64,000 nt of DNA from Streptomyces sp. 11x1 (GTDB taxonomy: Bacteria > Actinomycetota > Actinomycetes > Streptomycetales > Streptomycetaceae), in the NCBI RefSeq assembly GCF_032598905.1, contig NZ_CP122458.1, positions 2,170,001-2,234,000 on the forward strand, read 5' to 3'. The translations under genes and the position numbers were made by a program. The notes beneath the pieces are model-generated. The model made no database searches, was not told the DNA's origin, and saw nothing but the letters and a program-made list of their open reading frames with translations. Every line of letters starts with the position of its first letter. The stretch's first letter is position 1. Below, one piece after another: positions 62,437 through 64,000 of the stretch.

Positions 62437-64000
62437 TCAACGGGGCTTCACCGACCACGAAGACTCTGAGGTTCGCCCGTCCGACGCCCCAGCCGCGCGG
62501 TCGAACCGGAACGCCGCCCGCTCGCCGTCGGCCCACGTCACGACCACGTCGTGCGGCCCCTCCACCGCCACGGACACCAGGTCCGTGAACGGCAGGGGGT
62601 CGGGGTCGGCGGTGAGCCGGGCGAGAGCGACGAGGAGGGTGGGGTCCTCCGTCGTCCGGCCGGCATGTCCGGACCCGTCCGCCTCCTCCAGGCTCAGGCC
62701 GTGCACGGGCGCGAGTTCGGCCCGTACGCCCTTCGCCGCCGCCCAGCCCGTGACCCGCACCGGGGTGCCGGGTGCCGCGCCGCTCACCAGATGGGCACGC
62801 ACCTCGACCGCGCCCCGGGCCACGACGAGGCTGGTGACCCGCACACCGCTGTCGCCGACCGCGTGCCGGGACGCGGCCCACCCCCGCCCCACGCCCAGCG
62901 GCTCGATGTCGACACGTCCGGCGTCGCCGTCGACGATCACGCTGTTGTCGTACGTCCCAGCCGGCTGCGCCGGGGGCACGGGCTCCGTCACGGTCGAGTA
63001 CGCGAGGCGGGTGTAGAAGGGGTCGTAGCGGACGTCCTCGCTGCCGTGGTTGTGGAGGCGGACCAGGCCGTCCGAACGTGTGGACTGCAGCAGCCAGTTG
63101 GGCGGGCCCACGGGGCGCAGCTCGTCCTCGCGCTCCACGGGGCCCGGTTCCTCGGTCGCCGTCCATACCTCGTGGTCCGGCGGCAGGAGCAGGCCGAGGA
63201 AGCCCTTGCTGGCCCAGTACGGGGACGCCGGTCCCGAATAGCCTTGCAGGACAGCGGGGTTAGGGCCGTGCCAGCCCAGGGACAGCAGGCCCCGGTCGTC
63301 CACGGCGCCCCGGTCGAGGAAGTACTTCAGCGCGCCCGAGGCCAGCCGCCGTGTCTCGCCGGGCGACAGGGGCGTGCGGCCGGTGAGGGCGCCCAGCCAG
63401 AGCGGGACGGTCGTCGCGAAGCGGTAGGTGAGGGAACGGCCCTGGTGGAGCGGGGCGCCGTCGCCGCCGAACAGGCGGGCGTAGTCGCCGAGATGGGCAG
63501 CGAGGCGGTCGCCGTAGCGGGCGAGGAGGTGGTCGTCGTTGGCGAGCCAGGCGTGCAGCACCGGGTAGAGGTGCATGGCCCAGCCGTTGTAGTAGTCGAA
63601 CTTGCGGCCGTCGCCGTCGGTGTACCAGCCCTCGCCGAGGTACCACTGCTCGATCCGGTCGAGGCGCTGCTCGACGACCCGGCGGGACAGCTCCGGTTCG
63701 TACCCGACCTCTTCGAGGAAACCGCCGACGGTCACCGGGAACAACTCCCAGTTGCAGGGCCAGGGTTCGGCGGTGAGCGCGTCGCCGAGCCAGGCCGCCG
63801 CGCGCCGGCGGACGCCGTCGTCGAGGCGGTCCCAGAGTTCCTCGCGTGTCACGCGCAGCGCGAAGGCGATCGACGCGGCCTCGACGAGGGGCTGGCCCCG
63901 GTCCTCGATGCGCGGCCAGACGCCCGAGACGCCCGCGGCCAGGCCGTCGGCGTAGCGGGCGAGCGCGGTCTCGTCCCGGCGGAAGGCTGCGAGCAGGAGG
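62437..64000 (-). CDS. DUF2264 family protein (partial, 5' end outside window)
   Basis: At least 520 residues of one continuous frame run from base 64000 to the stop at 62437. Helical-barrel-like sequence (GQPLVEAASIAFALRVTREE; PWPCNWELFPVTVGGFLEEV; YYNGWAMHLYPVLHAWLAND; YRFATTVPLWLGALTGRTPL) is followed by a beta-rich C-terminal part. This matches DUF2264, a family related to (alpha/alpha)6-barrel glycoside-active enzymes near sugar-uptake genes. A GTG at 63852 is not the start because homologous sequence continues beyond it. It converges with the TetR gene, nine bases apart. Confidence 0.85.
   Translation of the reverse strand, partial: LLLAAFRRDETALARYADGLAAGVSGVWPRIEDRGQPLVEAASIAFALRVTREELWDRLDDGVRRRAAAWLGDALTAEPWPCNWELFPVTVGGFLEEVGYEPELSRRVVEQRLDRIEQWYLGEGWYTDGDGRKFDYYNGWAMHLYPVLHAWLANDDHLLARYGDRLAAHLGDYARLFGGDGAPLHQGRSLTYRFATTVPLWLGALTGRTPLSPGETRRLASGALKYFLDRGAVDDRGLLSLGWHGPNPAVLQGYSGPASPYWASKGFLGLLLPPDHEVWTATEEPGPVEREDELRPVGPPNWLLQSTRSDGLVRLHNHGSEDVRYDPFYTRLAYSTVTEPVPPAQPAGTYDNSVIVDGDAGRVDIEPLGVGRGWAASRHAVGDSGVRVTSLVVARGAVEVRAHLVSGAAPGTPVRVTGWAAAKGVRAELAPVHGLSLEEADGSGHAGRTTEDPTLLVALARLTADPDPLPFTDLVSVAVEGPHDVVVTWADGERAAFRFDRAAGASDGRTSESSWSVKPR

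Overview
The window is chromosomal DNA of a Streptomyces or very close relative. The evidence is very high G+C, third codon positions almost always G or C, GTG and TTG starts, carbohydrate ABC transporters lacking their own ATPase, Tat and lipoprotein exports, and regulator families typical of the genus (ROK, PucR, LacI, DmdR-type iron box). No rRNA, tRNA, CRISPR, insertion sequence or phage module was found. The first and last genes are cut by the window edges.

Layout. 1-9 kb is sugar metabolism: a Gfo/Idh/MocA oxidoreductase divergent from a LacI regulator with a matched operator pair, a MarR/DoxX pair, an ankyrin protein, then a carbohydrate ABC operon (binding protein, two permeases, YesL-like protein) divergent from a second Gfo/Idh/MocA enzyme. 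9-11.6 kb holds a cytochrome P450 remnant, two apparently leaderless genes and a membrane protein. 11.7-20.5 kb is purine catabolism: a three-subunit xanthine dehydrogenase, an NCS2 purine permease and XdhC on the minus strand, divergent from a PucR regulator, with a PHO-box-like repeat between them. 20.6-30.4 kb holds a TPR protein, a GntR regulator, an FhuF-like iron reductase behind an iron box, DUF2637, an RsbW-like ATPase, a large PP2C-like protein, a LuxR-type regulator and DUF456. 30.4-37 kb holds ogt and an Ada-AlkA fusion, an rsgA paralogue with an elaborate leader, a sigma-like/zinc-finger/CBM2 transmembrane protein and an unusual radical SAM protein. 37.4-43 kb is a two-component system divergent from an ABC exporter.

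43.7-54.4 kb holds a secreted protein, a hydroxyacid dehydrogenase, alditol oxidase, and a beta-galactoside cluster (ROK regulator, binding protein, two permeases, GH2 beta-galactosidase). 54.4-56.6 kb is a decaying patch: an AraC gene with a one-base frameshift and an ion channel gene with an in-frame stop. The rest holds a D-Ala-D-Ala carboxypeptidase, a small protein overlapping a His-rich PHP phosphoesterase, an endonuclease/phosphatase-fold exoenzyme, a TetR regulator and a DUF2264 protein.

The most interesting signals are the rsgA leader (a short ORF with a near-perfect Shine-Dalgarno, hairpins that pair the rsgA Shine-Dalgarno with its TTG start, and a promoter with the 19-bp dyad spacer used by MerR activators), the sigma/zinc-finger/cellulose-binding membrane fusion, the PHO-box-like repeat at the purine locus, and an interspersed inverted-repeat family seen four times.
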